Below, one piece after another: positions 42,390 to 56,500 of a stretch of 64,000 nucleotides of DNA. The notes below the pieces were generated by a model. It had not been told where the DNA came from. It did not search any database and saw nothing but the letters and a program-made list of their open reading frames with translations. Source of the stretch: Coturnix japonica (lineage: Eukaryota > Chordata > Aves > Galliformes > Phasianidae); contig NC_029519.1 in the NCBI RefSeq assembly GCF_001577835.2, forward strand, positions 40,654,512 through 40,718,511, written 5' to 3'. The position numbers and the translations under genes are program-made. Within the stretch, counting starts at the first letter, position 1. The number at the start of each line of letters is the position of its first letter.

Positions 42390-45300
42390 ATGGCTTCAGA
42401 ATCCATGGTCCCAGAGCAGGCAAAACAACATCCAATGAAGGGAAAGAGGCGGCCACAGCAAAAGCAAACTCGATCTTCCAGCAGTGATGGTGAAGATGAT
42501 ATCTTTGTATTTGAAGCAAACGAGGCTTGGAAGGATTTCCACAGCTCTCTTCTTCACTTCTTTGAGGCTGGAGAGCTCTGTGATGTTACGCTGAAGGTGA
42601 CAGAGACCACCCACATTCATTGTTTTAACAGTCTGAAGATTAAGCTATAAATGTGCTGGAGATGGCAGTGAGTTTGGGCAGGGGTATGGAAGTGACAGAA
42701 TCCCTGTTTGAGCTGAGGCATTTCTAGATAAGCTCTTAGATTTTTTGTAATTTACAAAAGTCACAACTAAAATGTAAATGATTAAGATACTGACAATCCA
42801 GGAGAGCAAGTTCATGACTCACCTCACCCAGTTTGCTCTGTAAGGAAGCTCCCATGGTTGATTTGTTCTCTACTATGTTATTTCAGCTTCCAGCTCCTTG
42901 CAGCCTCTCTGTTCACACACTTTGATCCCAAATGTTATCTGTAGTTTTGCATTCTGTGTTTCTATGCTAGATCTTTCCTGGCAAACAGGATTTCTGTAAC
43001 AAATCGAGCTTCCAGCATTCTCCTGGGAAATAAAAAACCCTCAATCACATTGTTCTACAACTGATCAAAGAGGAAACGAAAAGGATGAAGCCAGTTTTAT
43101 TAATATGCAATGTTGTTTAAAATGCATTCTTTTCATCTCAGCTTTCTATTACTTATGTCCTGATCACAGGAAATTTGTAACTACCATTTGCAGCTGTGGT
43201 TGCCAGCACGTACAAACATTGAGTATTGCTTAATCAAGTACTGCTTCCTTCTGCTACAACCTTGCCCTACTCAGGTAGTCAGGTTACAACTGAAATCTGC
43301 TTGGGATGTGCTAATGTCTAATGTTTAATCTAATGTCAGCAGTATGAGGGGGATGGAGTTCATTTGTTTCAGCAAAATACAGAAGCTCAATGTATACTTG
43401 GCCCAGAAATTTACCTTTTCAGCTTAACTGTCTTTTATAACTGGAAGAAAACTACCTGAAATCGATGTTTCAATAAAATAGTTTTGTTTTCTTTTTCTCA
43501 GGTTGGTACAAAGCTCATCTCCTGCCACAAACTGGTGCTGGCGTGTGTTATACCTTACTTCAGAGCCATGTTTCTTTCAGAAATGGCTGAAGCCAAGCAG
43601 ACGCTGATTGAGATCAGGGACTTTGATGGCGATGCGATAGAAGACCTTGTGAAGTTTGTCTACTCCTCCCGGCTGACACTGACTGTGGATAACGTCCAGC
43701 CACTCCTGTATGCTGCTTGCATTCTTCAGGTGGAACTGGTAGCAAAGGCGTGCTGTGAATACATGAAGCTGCACTTCCATCCTTCCAACTGCCTGGCGGT
43801 CAGGTCATTTGCAGAGAGCCACAACCGCATTGACCTGATGGACATGGCCGATCAATATGCTTGTGAACATTTTACTGAGGTGGTGGAATGTGAAGACTTT
43901 GTGAGCGTCTCACCTCAGCACCTCCATAAACTGTTGTCCTCCAGTGACCTGAATGTAGAAAATGAAAAGCAGGTTTACAATGCTGCTATCAAGTGGCTGC
44001 TGGCCAATCCACAGCATCATGCCATGTGGCTGGATGAAATTCTCGCACAGGTAGGGCAGGCATCACTGATTTGGGTCTGTGTCAGCTGGTTTTACTTAGG
44101 TAGATTATACGAAGAAAAACGTTTTTACTAGTTGGTGCTTGTAAATAGAAGTCATGTATTGACAGTGCAAGCAGGTTAGGCCTTGGGACTATCAGGATGA
44201 AGTTATGTTACTCAGTTTCTGTCATGAAAAATATTACTTACTGTAAAGTCATCAGTGGGGGGAGGAAGGGGAAGTCAACAAAAAGTTACATCTCTGCCAC
44301 AACACGGTATCTCTAGTTTTACACGTAGGGAGGTGGAGAACACAGAGCCATCACTTCATGTGGCTCAATGTCACTACAGCCCAAATGTAATTTCCCTTGC
44401 TGGTAAGTGTTTGTACTTGGAAAGGAGAACAAAGCTGTTTAAGAGGTATAGTTGGATGGCTAGGGAGGCAAAACTGTAATGGAGATAAGTCATCAAGGGA
44501 TGCTACTTTCTAGAATGTTTGTATACATAAATAGGAAAAGGCCAAGATTTTGCAGACCCATTAAAGCTAGAGTAGTACTGCTGATTACCTGTAGGCTCTG
44601 AAAGGAGTGTGCAGTTTAATCCTCTAGGCTTGTTAAGTAAGTGTTCATTGCTGAGAGAAACATGTCACAGCATCACAGGGTCACTCGGATGAACACTCAG
44701 AGCCCTTCCTGTCAAAACGTGGACTGTTTCAATAAAGCTTTGCACATGCTGATTTTAATCCAGCATTTGAGATAGGAACCTGCCCTAAGGAGGAGGGGGA
44801 ACATGTTGTGTGCTGCAGAGTGCCACAAGCATCATAGGAAACTGGATCAGCTTGGGGTCTCACAGCTGTCCCTGAACTCCACTGGGAACACGCTGCATTG
44901 ATCGTATTTGCATCATGGGAATAACAAGAGGTCTGCTAACATGGTGCTGTCTTTGTCCTGACACATCATTTTTGATATATCCCTGTAAAAGATCACGACT
45001 GTTTAAACATTTTCAGTTGCGTCTAGACTGCCGTAAGGTTTGGGGTAAAAAAAATAAAACTCCTTTAAATATACAGGCTATATAATTGGGGATTTTTAAA
45101 AGGATGCAGTTATATAATTGTATATAATACAGTTATGTTAGCAGATTATTAGCTTTATTCGTGGAAACTAGAGTCTGGAGCAAAGCACTGAACAAGTAAA
45201 ACTGAAAATAAGGGCTATTTAGCAAGATATGTAGAGTCTAGAGTTGAATACGATGTAATTGCCAGCAGAAAACAGGACTGGGCTTCCTAACAGTTGATCA

Positions 45301-48300
45301 TACATCATAGTCACTCTTAGGGGTTTTCCTGTTATCATAAACTTCTGAGTTCTCATCAGCCTGGAGTTCTTAATGTATCATTAACATCCCAAGTCTATTA
45401 GCAGGGCAGTGGCAGTACGTTGAGTCAGCCTAAAGTAAACCAATGCCAAAGTAAGTGAAAAAACAGGATTGAACCCAAGTGGTTAAGGAAGAATTGCAGG
45501 AGAGACCAACTTAGAGTCAAAGACATTTGTGTAACAGCACCGTTCTGCTTCTCTGAGAAGCTCCTGATATGCTGGGTTTGTCCTGCACCTTGCGGAGCTA
45601 TCTGAGGGCTCATCAGAAGCAAGACACTACTTTACTTCAGTTTGCCCCTGTTCAGACCTGTCACAATTGCTGGCCTTCTTTTTGACACCCCACTCTAATT
45701 ATCCTTCATATTCCTCATTGCTTCTCCCAGAAGGATGAATGAAAGGTTTGCAGAAATGAATTCTATGGGGAGGGACATTTCAGGGTGGAAATTGAGGCTG
45801 ACCTCACTTCAGATCTGCTCTGTCCTTGGGATCGTTCCAGGCAGTGGCTGCTGGTAGTGGTCTCACCCAGGCAGCCTCGTCATCGTGCCTGACCATCAAC
45901 CATTCTGAGGAAGGATAGGAAGGATTTGGGGAAAGAAGCACCTTGGTAACAATGGCCATTAGGAAAACTGAAATCTGTGCAGTAGCAACCTCACTGTATC
46001 AACATCTGCCAGTACCGTTACATCCTTTCAGTTCTCCTTTATGTCACTGCATCATCACACTATTTTCACATTAATCTTTTCAACAGTCTTGAACCTTCTC
46101 CTGTTATTATATTCCACTGTGTATACGATGCCAACATTTTATAGTCTTGTTTGAAAAGACTGTACTTATTACTCTGTAGTCCTCTCTGACACCCAGGCTG
46201 CTCTATGCTCCCTCCAGACTTTGGCAATTAGCTGTAACTGGTTGTTTCATTTTATTGTGAGCTCTGTCAAGCCCACCCTAGAGAAGGGGATTCCTGCCCC
46301 TTAGTTCACTCTGACAGGTTTCCATTAACTTGCCATTACCACACTAATCTGAAATGTGCTATTCCAGAACTGCTGGGTCAGGAAGTGCTCACACTCCCCT
46401 GGTATGGGCAGCTGCCCTTCATCCTCCATTGCAAAGGCATTTGCCTACAGTCGCAAATGGTTGTGGCAAATAACTGTCACCAAAAATAACCGTTTGTATC
46501 AGGGTTAGTCTGGAAAAGAAAACAAAAGCTGCTCTTCTTACTGAAGGGTAACTTCAGCACTGGAACAGGCTGCCCAGGGAGGTGGTGGAGTCTCCTTCTC
46601 TGGAGATATTTAAGACCCGCCTGGACGCCTACCTGTGTGACATGGTGTAGGGAGCCTGCTTTGGCAGGGGGGTTGGACTCGATGATCTCTAGAGGTCCCT
46701 TCCAACCCCTACAATTCTGTGATTCTGTGAAGGGTGTGGGGCTGACAGCTGGCTTGGAAGTCGCAGTCCGTTACGTGTACGTCACTATAAATGGTCAGAT
46801 CAGTTTAGCCAGTTACTTCAACTGTGTTCATTTCTGTCAGGTACGACTGCCTCTCTTGCCCATTTGTTTCCTTATGGGTGTTGTGGCAAAGGAAGAGATT
46901 GTCAAGCAGAATCTAAAATGTAGGGATTTGCTGGATGAAGCAAGAAACTACCACCTTCACCTGAGCAGCAGGGCAGTGCCAGACTTTGAATACTCCATTC
47001 GCACAACACCAAGGAAGCAGACTGCTGGTAATTAAATGTGTGTCTGATTATCCAGTATGGAGTGGTGTGGAGAAAAGGCAGAGCATCTGCATAGGGTTAG
47101 ACAGCTTAATGGAAGTGGATGTTAATGTGTAACTGGGAAAGCCATTATGTCCCCCTGGTGATTAGGTTATGGGCTGCATTTTCTGAACAGAATTTTGGCA
47201 GTTTCTCTGTTTAGAGCAGCATTTAATCTTATTGGCTAGAGCTGTTAAGGGTATTACGTGCAGGCAGTAAGCAGAAAGCTGTACAGAAACCAGTGGACAT
47301 ACACCTTTTGGTGCCAGAATGTTGAGCTGGCTGTTAAACTCTGCTTAACCAACACCAAAAGCAAGTCATGCATGTTAGACCGCAAATTCTAATTCTTATA
47401 TTCAGTTAAGATGTAGCAATCAATCAGTTTTTCTCCCTAAGCAAATCAGAAAAAAAAAAAAAGCCTGTTTAAAATATGCCTTGCTTTTATGAGAGAGTAG
47501 ACAATAAATTGTCCTAAAAGCATGCCAAACAAATGCCAAAGGCCATCATCCCGTATACAGGGCAATTACTGCCCCCCTTGAAGTGAAATAAGGCTTCTCC
47601 TGAAGTATGTGGTTTGCCGTCAACTCTGGTGTAGAATTTGATCCCTGTTTTCTCTGCAAGCTCTATGGAAGCCTCCTTTGTCTCCTCCAGGTGTGCTGTT
47701 CTGTGTTGGTGGCAGGGGAGGATCAGGTGACCCATTCCGCAGCATTGAGTGTTACTCTATAAATAAGAACAGCTGGTTCTTCGGCCCTGAAATGAACAGC
47801 AGGAGAAGACACGTGGGTGTAATCTCTGTGGGAGGTCAGTAATCCTACTCGGGCAACCTCGTTCAAAAGAGTTACATGACTTATCAGTTCAGTATTCTTT
47901 GTTTTCATAAAGCTTCTTCCCCATGAAGAGGTTTTTCCTTCTAAAACAATATCTGAGAGCACACTTACTGAAAAGCTATTACTGCCAACTGCACGTAGCC
48001 TGCTGCCTTAAGTGATTTAATCATTTCCAGACCATTCCTAAACAAATGGAGGTGCACAGCAGAGTAACCCAGAGTTTGCTAGTTCTCATGTAAGCTTCCT
48101 TCATATTTAAATCCATACAAACTAGCCACTGAGTCTCCGAGGACAGAGCAACCTTTATCTTTGGGTCCACAACTTTTGGCAGGCAGCTTAGTATCCATGG
48201 TGCATCTCCCCTCTGTCCACAGTCACCCCTGTGTTGCTGCAGCAGAATGGAAATCTTTCCCTGTAAAAATTGTGGGAAGCTGAGGTAAACATCTGAAATT

Positions 48301-50955
48301 GACCTGGCCTGCACTGCTTGAGTTATGGGAGGATTTCATGTCGATGTATCTCAGGATCTGTGTAAAATCTGTGATAAAACAGATCTCTGGTTGATCAGAG
48401 CATATAAAAGTACAAAGTCCTTCCTTAATAAAATCCTGGTATCAAAAACCTTTAAAAACATGACCCTGTTTGGGCTCGTTGCCCCACACATGTAAATGAA
48501 AACTGAAATGTTACCAAGCAACCTCCATATCCAAATATGTGTGTGCCTTTCAGGTAGAGTCTATGCAGTGGGTGGACATGATGGGAATGAACATTTAGGA
48601 AGCATGGAAGTGTTTGATCCTCTCACAAACAAGTGGATGATTAAGGCATCAATGAACACAAAGAGGTACGTGTGTCATGATCCCACATGGTACAAAGTTT
48701 AAGTCCTACTCCATGATAATCATCTCCTGCTACTGCTGGAAACCCATTTGTTCTGCCTTTATGTGGGTTTCCAAACTCTGCTGTTTTTAGGGCTCTTTTT
48801 TCTATGTTGTGGCTTAAATGCTGTGCTTATCTTCTGCAGAGCAAACAAAAATCTGCCTCATATACTTGCACATATTTGCACATATTGTTTGCAAACACAA
48901 AGTCGTGTGTTATATACTAAGTATTTCAGTTCAGAACTACAAAATCTCCCTCTCCAGGGAAAGGCCCTGGCTGCTAATGTGGGTTACGCTTTCTTGCTTT
49001 CTAATGCCACTCTCATCCTATTTGGGCTTTTCTTTAGGATGGGCTGGCTTCAGAAATGAGGAGAAGCTTTTCCATTGCAACTGTGCTTATGTTCTGATAA
49101 CAGATAAAGATTCTGAAACTGGTTAAGTGGTTTTCTGATATTTTATCTCTTATAAACAATGATAGCGCCACCAGCACATGTATAGTAAAATGCTTCACGG
49201 CCAGGGAACCTCTTCTTTCTGGCAAAGTTCAGTTCTGGACTTCTGTGACATTTCTTACTTAGGAAGCTGGGCAGTATTGCAGACCCATTATTTTATTACT
49301 TTTTTCCCACTACTTCGAAAGCCTTACCAGTCAGTTACCATTGCACCTGATGTCTTTCTCATCCCCTTTACGGATATGCACTGAGGCCCTGATTCTGTGG
49401 TTCTCTTAGGAGAGGAATTGCTCTTGCTTCCCTTGGGGGCCCTATTTATGCAATAGGAGGTCTAGACGACAACACGTGCTTCAGTGATGTGGAAAGATAC
49501 GACATTGAGTCCGATCGATGGAGTGCGATAGCCCCCATGAACACGCCCCGGGGGGGAGTCGGCTCCGTAGCCCTCATGGTGAGTTTGTTTCCTCTCAGGG
49601 CTGCTTTTCAAATATTATCTACGTTTTCTAAACAATCTTTCCCTATGCTACTTTTTCAGAACCATGTGTACGCTGTGGGTGGCAATGACGGTATAGCATC
49701 TCTTTCCAGTGTGGAGAAATACGATCCCCATTTGGACAAGTGGATGGAAGTGAAAGAGATGGGGCAGCGAAGAGCGGGCAATGGTGTCAGTGAGCTCCAT
49801 GGTTGCCTGTATGTTGTCGGTGAGTAGGCCAGGGCACTGTGTTGGGCAGAGCTGTCCTGTATGATGTGCCCCTGTGCAGGAGAAGAAAGCATGAGGGCAC
49901 GGTTGAACGAAGGAGTGGTAGCTAGGAAATAAGAAGTTTCACTGGCCCACACCAATGGGAACGCATTACTGAAATCAGTCTTATTCAAGGATTTGTTTCC
50001 TACTTTGGTTTTCAGCAGTGGCTTGTTTTGAAAGTACTGCAAGAGCTTGCTGACAGTGGAGAGAGCTGTTGGATTAATGTTCAGGTGGCTTTAAGATTTG
50101 GTTAAAAACAGACTGGGGCACTAGGCCACTGCATGCTAAGAAAAGCCGTGTAATGCACATCTAGGCCATCACCACCACTGGAAGTGGCCAGGTATCAATA
50201 TCTAATGACTCTTTGCAGGTGGCTTTGATGACAACTCTCCGCTGACCTCCGTGGAGCGCTTTGACCCACGCAGTGACAAATGGGAGTATGTCGCAGAGCT
50301 TACAACCCCGAGGGGGGGAGTTGGCATCGCAACGCTGATGGGCAGAATTTTTGCAGTTGGAGGTCACAACGGTAATGCCTACCTGAATACCGTGGAAGCA
50401 TTTGATCCCATAGTTAACAGGTAATTCTCTTTTTTTATTTGGCCTAAAAAAGCAACCATATCCGCCTGTATGGAAGGAACACAGCATAACAGAAGCAGTG
50501 TACAGTAATTGAGTAATACTCACATAAGCGATGTGGGAGTGCTGCTCACGTCACTGGTTCTTCTTGGAATTCTTATTTAGGCACACCCTCCTCCCTCTTC
50601 CTCCTCTTGGCCGTCCCTTGCCCTCTTACCTTCACACAGTTTGAATCTGTGTTCCTGTGGTAGTTCCAATCTGATTTTGCCCTAAACTTACTGGAGAAAT
50701 AATGAGAATGAATGAACAAAGTACAGTTAACAGCTAGGTTCTATAATAGAATTTCAAATCTTGGAATAATAACTCAGGTTACTCAGAAAGGACACAGACT
50801 CACTTGTCTTCTCCTTTGCCCTGTTCTCCAGGTGGGAACTCGTTGGCTCTGTGTCACACTGCAGAGCTGGGGCAGGCGTTGCCGTGTGTGCCTGCCTCAG
50901 CAGCCAGATCCGTGATGTGGGCCAAGGATCCAGCAATGTAGTTGACTGCATGTGA
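42390..50955 (+). CDS. KLHL8: Kelch-like protein 8
   Basis: BTB-BACK-Kelch substrate adaptor of Cullin-3 ubiquitin ligases; the worm orthologue (KEL-8) promotes turnover of rapsyn. Coding exons: 42390-42596 (exon begins 42280), 43502-44050, 46841-47027, 47691-47834, 48554-48665, 49410-49578, 49660-49819, 50219-50420 and 50832-50955; 1,854 nt, 617 aa (human 620). A basic, Gln-rich N-tail with Ser run leads into the BTB domain (FEANEAWKDFHSSLL, LISCHKLVLACVIPYFRAMF). The BACK domain follows in exon 3 and exon 4. Six Kelch blades begin near residue 315, each with a GG doublet: VLFCVGG, VYAVGG, IYAIGG, VYAVGG, LYVVGG and IFAVGG. The C-terminus ends SSNVVDCM. Close identity to the human protein throughout makes this firm. 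Two donors are GTAATT, weaker than usual. A CR1 lies in the intron before 46841. Confidence 0.96.
46556..46733 (+). mobile_element. Young CR1 3' end in a KLHL8 intron
   Basis: Plus-strand CR1 3' end: ACTGGAACAGGCTGCCCAGG, GTTGGACTCGATGATCTCTA, GAGGTCCCTTCCAACCCCTA, with terminal ATTCTGTG repeats. It differs from the copy at 59.2 kb at only about two of 170 positions. Confidence 0.95.
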
Positions 50956-51624
50956 ACTCAGCTGCCTCCTCCAAATTCCAGGGGAACAATCATACAGAAG
51001 CACTGCAGAGCTTTTAAATGTGGTGGTTTGTGTGGTAGGTTAAGAAACACAATACATTTTCCTTGTGAAAATGTTACCTTCTGTGACTTTTAAGCTTCTG
51101 GTGGCTGACAACAGCAGTGTGGAAGAGCCTGTGAAAACATGGGACAGCAGTGTGACTTTGTCTCGCTCCATGCTGAGATCATTCCATCTTTGAGAAGTAA
51201 AGATAAAGAGCCATTTGAGGCAGCTGTTGCAGGGACTCATTGAACTGCAAACCAGACGTGGACAAGTGAGGAACGAGCAGAGGGCAGCATCACTGAGCCT
51301 CACCTGACAGCCCTGCTGTGTGTTTCCTGAGGGACTGGAGTGCCATTTCTTAACATAACTAACTTATTATCAGGAATGCAATCTTAAAACGTTTCCTAAT
51401 CATAGAAGATCTTTGAAACAGAGCTTTTCGGTTCTTCCTGGGCTAACTGGATACAGATGTTAACTGCTCACCTGCTGTGGGACTGCTGGCTGCGGTGGAG
51501 ATGGCAGCACTCAGCCTGGACCTGCCTCTCGAGTGCTCCCTCAGCCCCACACACTTGTTACAAAGCTGAAAAGACTCTCAGAGCCTGAGCATAGCGACTG
51601 GAATACTGACATTCTTTTATCCTC

Positions 51625-51630
51625 AATAAA
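51625..51630 (+). terminator. KLHL8: Candidate KLHL8 poly(A) signal
   Basis: AATAAA about 670 nt after the KLHL8 stop; the first canonical plus-strand signal seen downstream. Longer 3' UTR forms cannot be excluded. Confidence 0.45.
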
Positions 51631-52139
51631 ATCTGTAGTAATGACTCCCTCTGAAAGGCTCCATCTGTGAAGAGATCAACCCCAAAGTAACAGCTGAAGG
51701 CTTCAGTGGTCTCTGAAACCCCTTTGTCACAGGAAAGGGACATACACACAAAAATTTGCAGTGTTCTGTTGAGAGTTTTGAGTGCAAGTCTAGCGGCCAG
51801 GCTGAGATTCAGGATCCAGTAACAGATGTGGGGTAACAGTTGAGGTCCTGGGTCCTTAGGATTATTCAGCCAAAACAATCTCTCAAAACCAGTTGAAGCT
51901 TTCAGTCGGCAGCAGGAAGAATGGGAAAGCAGCAATACTTAGAGCAAGGACTAAAACAGGAACTCGTCACTGCTCTGTGCACAAGTGACTTGTTACACAG
52001 TTACAAACCCTGTCTGCAAGGTCAGGTCTGGTTGGAAAGACCTCAGCATCCTGTTCTTGCCCAAACAGGTACAGGGTGGGGACTGATAGTCCTCTGTGAC
52101 CACAACCCCGAGGTACTGCCTTGTTCAGGTGACGGGAGA

Positions 52140-52236
52140 GCAGCAAATGTCTGTGCCTTCTCTGCCAGGGAACTGGGTGGGTTTTAAGGTTCCTTCCAAC
52201 CCAAGCCATGCTGTGCTTTTGTGATTCAATGAAATG
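52140..52236 (+). mobile_element. CR1 terminal fragment
   Basis: Diverged plus-strand CR1 end: GGTTCCTTCCAACCCAAGCC, then TTGTGATTCAATGA. Confidence 0.55.
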
Positions 52237-54058
52237 AAGCCTTGTATTTTCATTTAGGCTGAACTGACTTTTAAAACAAATCTCTGTGCCACAGCAGCAC
52301 CGTGTGCTGAAAACCCAAGTTCCAGATGCTCCACAATGTTTTGCTGGCTTCTTCTGCCACATCTGTATTTGTTTCCCGAACCTTTGCGTGGTCTCTTGAC
52401 TGGAGCTGGCAGAAAGCACAGCGTTCCTTGCCAGGAGATTAAACTAATATTTGTAATTCTTTCCTGGCTCTGTCATCAAGCTTGGTGCTGCTGACACCTC
52501 ACAGTGTTTTTGGATGCAGTGCCTTGGCTTCCAATTTGAAAGCTCTTATGGCACCAAAACCGAGTCCACCCGCAGCCACATAACTGCAGCCATCTGCCTG
52601 CAGTCAGATGCGGACAAACAGCATCCACGTAGGCAGGCACCTGCTGGTCTGAACCACAAATCTCTGATAGTTACTCACCCGACGGGTGCTCCTCCCAGTC
52701 CTGACACATCTGCACTGTGTGGGCTTCAGAAAGGCAAGTGGACGTGCCTTCCATCAGCCCGACAGAGGCAAAAAAAAGGCACAGCAAGGCAGAGGCAGCA
52801 GTCACAGCCACACATGGGTGCCCCAGGGACGTGGAGCAGAGCTGAGGCTGTAGCCACTCAGCTTGGGATTGCTGAAACAAGAAATTCCACCCCCTGGCAG
52901 CTTGTTTGGCATTTTGCCGTTTCAGATCACACTGCCATCTCTTTCACTGGAAGAATTTAAAAACAAGCAAGTCAAAATTAATTTGTTTGAATTATGTATA
53001 AACTCTGCCTTTATATGATCCATACACACGCGCACACAGCAGTTCATCTCCCCGTACAGAAGACAAACAAAAAGATCTGTGGCACAATTTCTTTGGAGGG
53101 AACTTTACCTTGTTTTCCTTCCTTTGCCACAGATCCCATGTGCCCAAGGGCCCGGCTCATGGCAGGCAACACTCAGCAACATTCAAACCTTACTTTAAGG
53201 ACATCTCCACAGAGAATTGTGGTGTTCCACATGCACTTCAAAATGTTGAGCAAGATAGGGTTTAAAAAATACATATGGAATCACAGCAGTGACATTTGAT
53301 ATCTTCTCTCCATCCTCAGCAGCTCTGTTCTGAGATACTCGGAGTGCCACAAGATGCTGGGCTCCATGTGGCTCCCAGGAATGCCTCTTCTAAATGTAGG
53401 AGTAGAACAGAACAAAGCCATCAGCGGGGCTTGAACAGAAGCGTGGTTGAACAGAAGCATTCTGAAGCAAAACGCTGGACCTAAAGAAAAGCCTGACCTC
53501 AACAACACTGGGGGAAAGAAGCCCCATAGGACTTCCAGGGGCCTCACTGCTCAACTCAACACCCCAGAAGAGCAGCAGCAGCATGTTGCAGATATGTGTA
53601 CAAACCCATGGGTCAGGAATAGCAGTTTTTGGAAACATATTCAGAAATGCTGACAGTGGCCCAGGAATGCTGTTGACTTTGATTATTAACAGTGCAATTA
53701 ACGTAAAGCAAGCACGAGCCGCCAGAGAGAGATCCAAGTGAGACCGCAATCAACTTTCATGCAGCTGCTTTGCCAAAAACAAAAGCAAGCATTTAAAACA
53801 GGGTCCAGTATTTGGAACGCTTCAGATGCTACATTAAAAACCACATCCATTAGCAGCAAACGTGATGGGTGCAAAGCATATTGCAGAAAAGACCTGAATT
53901 AAACGCATATCCCAGCAATGTGGAGAGGTGAAATCACTGTTCCTGGGAGCAAAGACATTCACCGCCACCAAACAAAGCAGAGGGCAGACAGCAATTTCTC
54001 TCCTAGAACACGAAGACTCTGGCAACGACTCACAACAAACGGGCTACTTCATGTATTG

Positions 54059-54064
54059 TTTATT
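54059..54064 (-). terminator. AFF1: Candidate distal AFF1 poly(A) signal
   Basis: Plus-strand TTTATT gives AATAAA on the minus strand, about 2.4 kb past the AFF1 stop, with GTTTGTTGTGAGTCGTTG some 20 bases beyond. Long AFF1 3' UTRs are the rule in mammals. Confidence 0.35.
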
Positions 54065-56500
54065 ACCCACATGAGCGAATTGACCATGTCGGACACTCCG
54101 TCGCACACAGGGCAGAGGTTATGTACAAGAGGGACACATGCCCCCAAAATAAGTTTAAGGTATACAGGTTTGTAATGAGAACCAAGATGGAAGGGAGAAA
54201 AACCAAACACAAGGACATTGCAATCAGACTTTGACCTTCAGTTAACAGAAGAGATCTCTGTCTCCATGGAAGCAGGGCTTTTCAACTCTTAAATAAAAGG
54301 CATCTTAAAAATAGAACATATAACAATTCAAACACATTATTTCTTCTAAATAAATATTGTGTGGAAATGATGCTGCATTACCACCACAGCCTCCTCTCCT
54401 TCAGGGACTCAACCATCACCTCTAATTTTCCTCAGATGGTTTTGTTTCCTAATGGCAAATCCTCTTTTTTTCTTTCCCCCCATTTTTTGAAGGGCCTGAT
54501 CAAACTCAGGTGAAAACTACGGGCATCTTTCCCTCACGGGCCTCTCACCTGGCTCATGATGGAAATATGATGGCTTTCTGAAAATGAGCTCCAACTTAAG
54601 CTGTCTCTTCCACCAACAGAAAGAAAGCGCTGCTTCCACCCACCCTTGGCTTTGAAATGAGAAACCCTTTCCCACCTTCCAGCTGCTTTCCAACCACGAC
54701 AGCACTCCCTGCCCTCTTCCTCAGCTGGAGCACCTGGACACAGCCTTACTGCATGGCGAAAACAGAAAGTGCCAGCGACCCTCCACTTTGCACGCCATGA
54801 ACAGGCTCCCAGTTACTCCTCTCCACTGCCCGGGGCAGCTTATCCCCGAAATGCACTAAGGCTTTTAATAAAGTGAACATACGACAACTCAAGGGTACGT
54901 CTCCGGCACAGCATTGCTGGGTTAGCCCCCAGCAGGGGAAAGCCACTCCTGCAGGACCTATGTTTGGTAATGCAGAACCCCCCCTGCTTCCAAGTATTTA
55001 CTGCGGATTCTCGTGAGCCTCTGAACTACCCGCAGGCATTTTGCAAGGGGTTACTGCTGCACTTGTGCAGACCTGCTCCTCCGCACTGTAATTACGTAGG
55101 GAAAGGGAGCTAACTCACCGGAGATACATTCTTCTCTGTAAGCACAATTTATTTTGGGATATCGTCCTCCTCTTCACCACTCCCACAGCTGAGAGGAACG
55201 TGAGAGGGGACCAGAGGGCTAAGGCACACTATCAGATATGAGGATGGCAAGATGCTGCTGTCATGCAACAGGAAATCTTTGGGTACAGAAGACTGTCTTC
55301 CTACAAGTGCCGTGGATGCTGCCTTCGCTGCTTCTGCCACCTGCCAAATCACAGTTCTAAAAATGCAACTCCTGACAAGGACAAAGGCTTACAAACACCT
55401 CGCTGTTCCCTTTTGTGCTCCCTTGAAGACAGGTTGCACATCCCTGGGCCCACTCTGTGGTTTAGCTGAGGTAGAGCACACAGTTACCTCCCACGTGAAG
55501 GGCACCTGATTTTGGTATCCAAATCCTGCTCCTGGATATTCAGTGGGACCAGCAAGGGCTGCAGGCCAACGTCTGAACACAGGACTCACTCTGTGCCCCA
55601 TGAGGCCACATGGCCTCTCCCTGTCCCAACTCTCCCACCCAGGGCAGCGCTCAAGTGAGCACAGTGACCAAAGACATCTGTCCACTCCCCCTGAATTGGC
55701 GCAGTGTGAGCAGACAAGGTGTCCTCAGCAGGAGTAACATCCCTCCATTGCAGGGCCAATGCCGAGCCCCAGCTGCATTTGGCTTTCACAGCTGAAAAAA
55801 GCTGTGAAAAAAGCATTCACGAGCGAGATGGTGAGCAACGTCATGTTAGGGTGCGTGTGAGGTGAGATGGAGGCACAGTGACGTGACTTTGGAAGTGGAC
55901 GTGCAGCACCGTTGGCAGGGTGTCATCAGTGCAGCTGCTGGCAGGCAACACATGTGAGTGAGGCTGGGGCCGGCGAGTCAGAACACTCTGCTGTCTGTAC
56001 TGAATTGATGGGGATGCCACTCGCCATCCAAAAACCAAGATCCAACATGATGGATCGTACTCACGCTCGCAAATACACTCATTCCACATCTCCTTCAGGC
56101 ACACAACCACTGCAGACCGTGGTGTGTTGCATAATAACTTCTGGAGGCAGATTTCCTTCTTGTCGGCACTTCTTCAGGTATGATTATTGTCCTGCTGGTT
56201 ATTTGTAATAGAAATGTTTATAGACCATCAACACATAGAGCCACTCAGATGATTCATTGCACTTCACCATTTTAAACGAAGGTGCCATCAACGCTGAGGC
56301 CCTCCTCTGTCTCTTCTTTTCCAAGGCAACAAAATGCTACCCTAAAATAAAGTTCATTTTTTTCCAGTGTAACCAGATTACTTCACCTTTATTTATTTCC
56401 CTTGCAGGTGCTTCGTATCCAATAATTCAGCAAGCCAGAGTGTTTCTGAAGCTTCCAAAGTGCAAAAGAGTTCAAGGTACTTAGCCACCGAGAGCACCAG

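Larger units (their letters stand above)
51650..56500 (-). other. KLHL8-AFF1 tail-to-tail interval, probably AFF1 3' UTR in part
   Basis: No supported coding exon on either strand. The 3' UTR of AFF1 (minus strand) must lie here: candidate AATAAA signals read on the minus strand at 56389-56398, 55148-55153 and 54059-54064, the last followed by a G/T-rich stretch. A weak CR1 end lies near 52.14-52.24 kb. Confidence 0.5.

Noticed and set aside
52514-52960. 148-aa plus-strand frame in the KLHL8-AFF1 interval
   Set aside because: Low-complexity His/Gln/Pro composition, no recognisable domain, and it lies in the probable 3' UTR region of AFF1.
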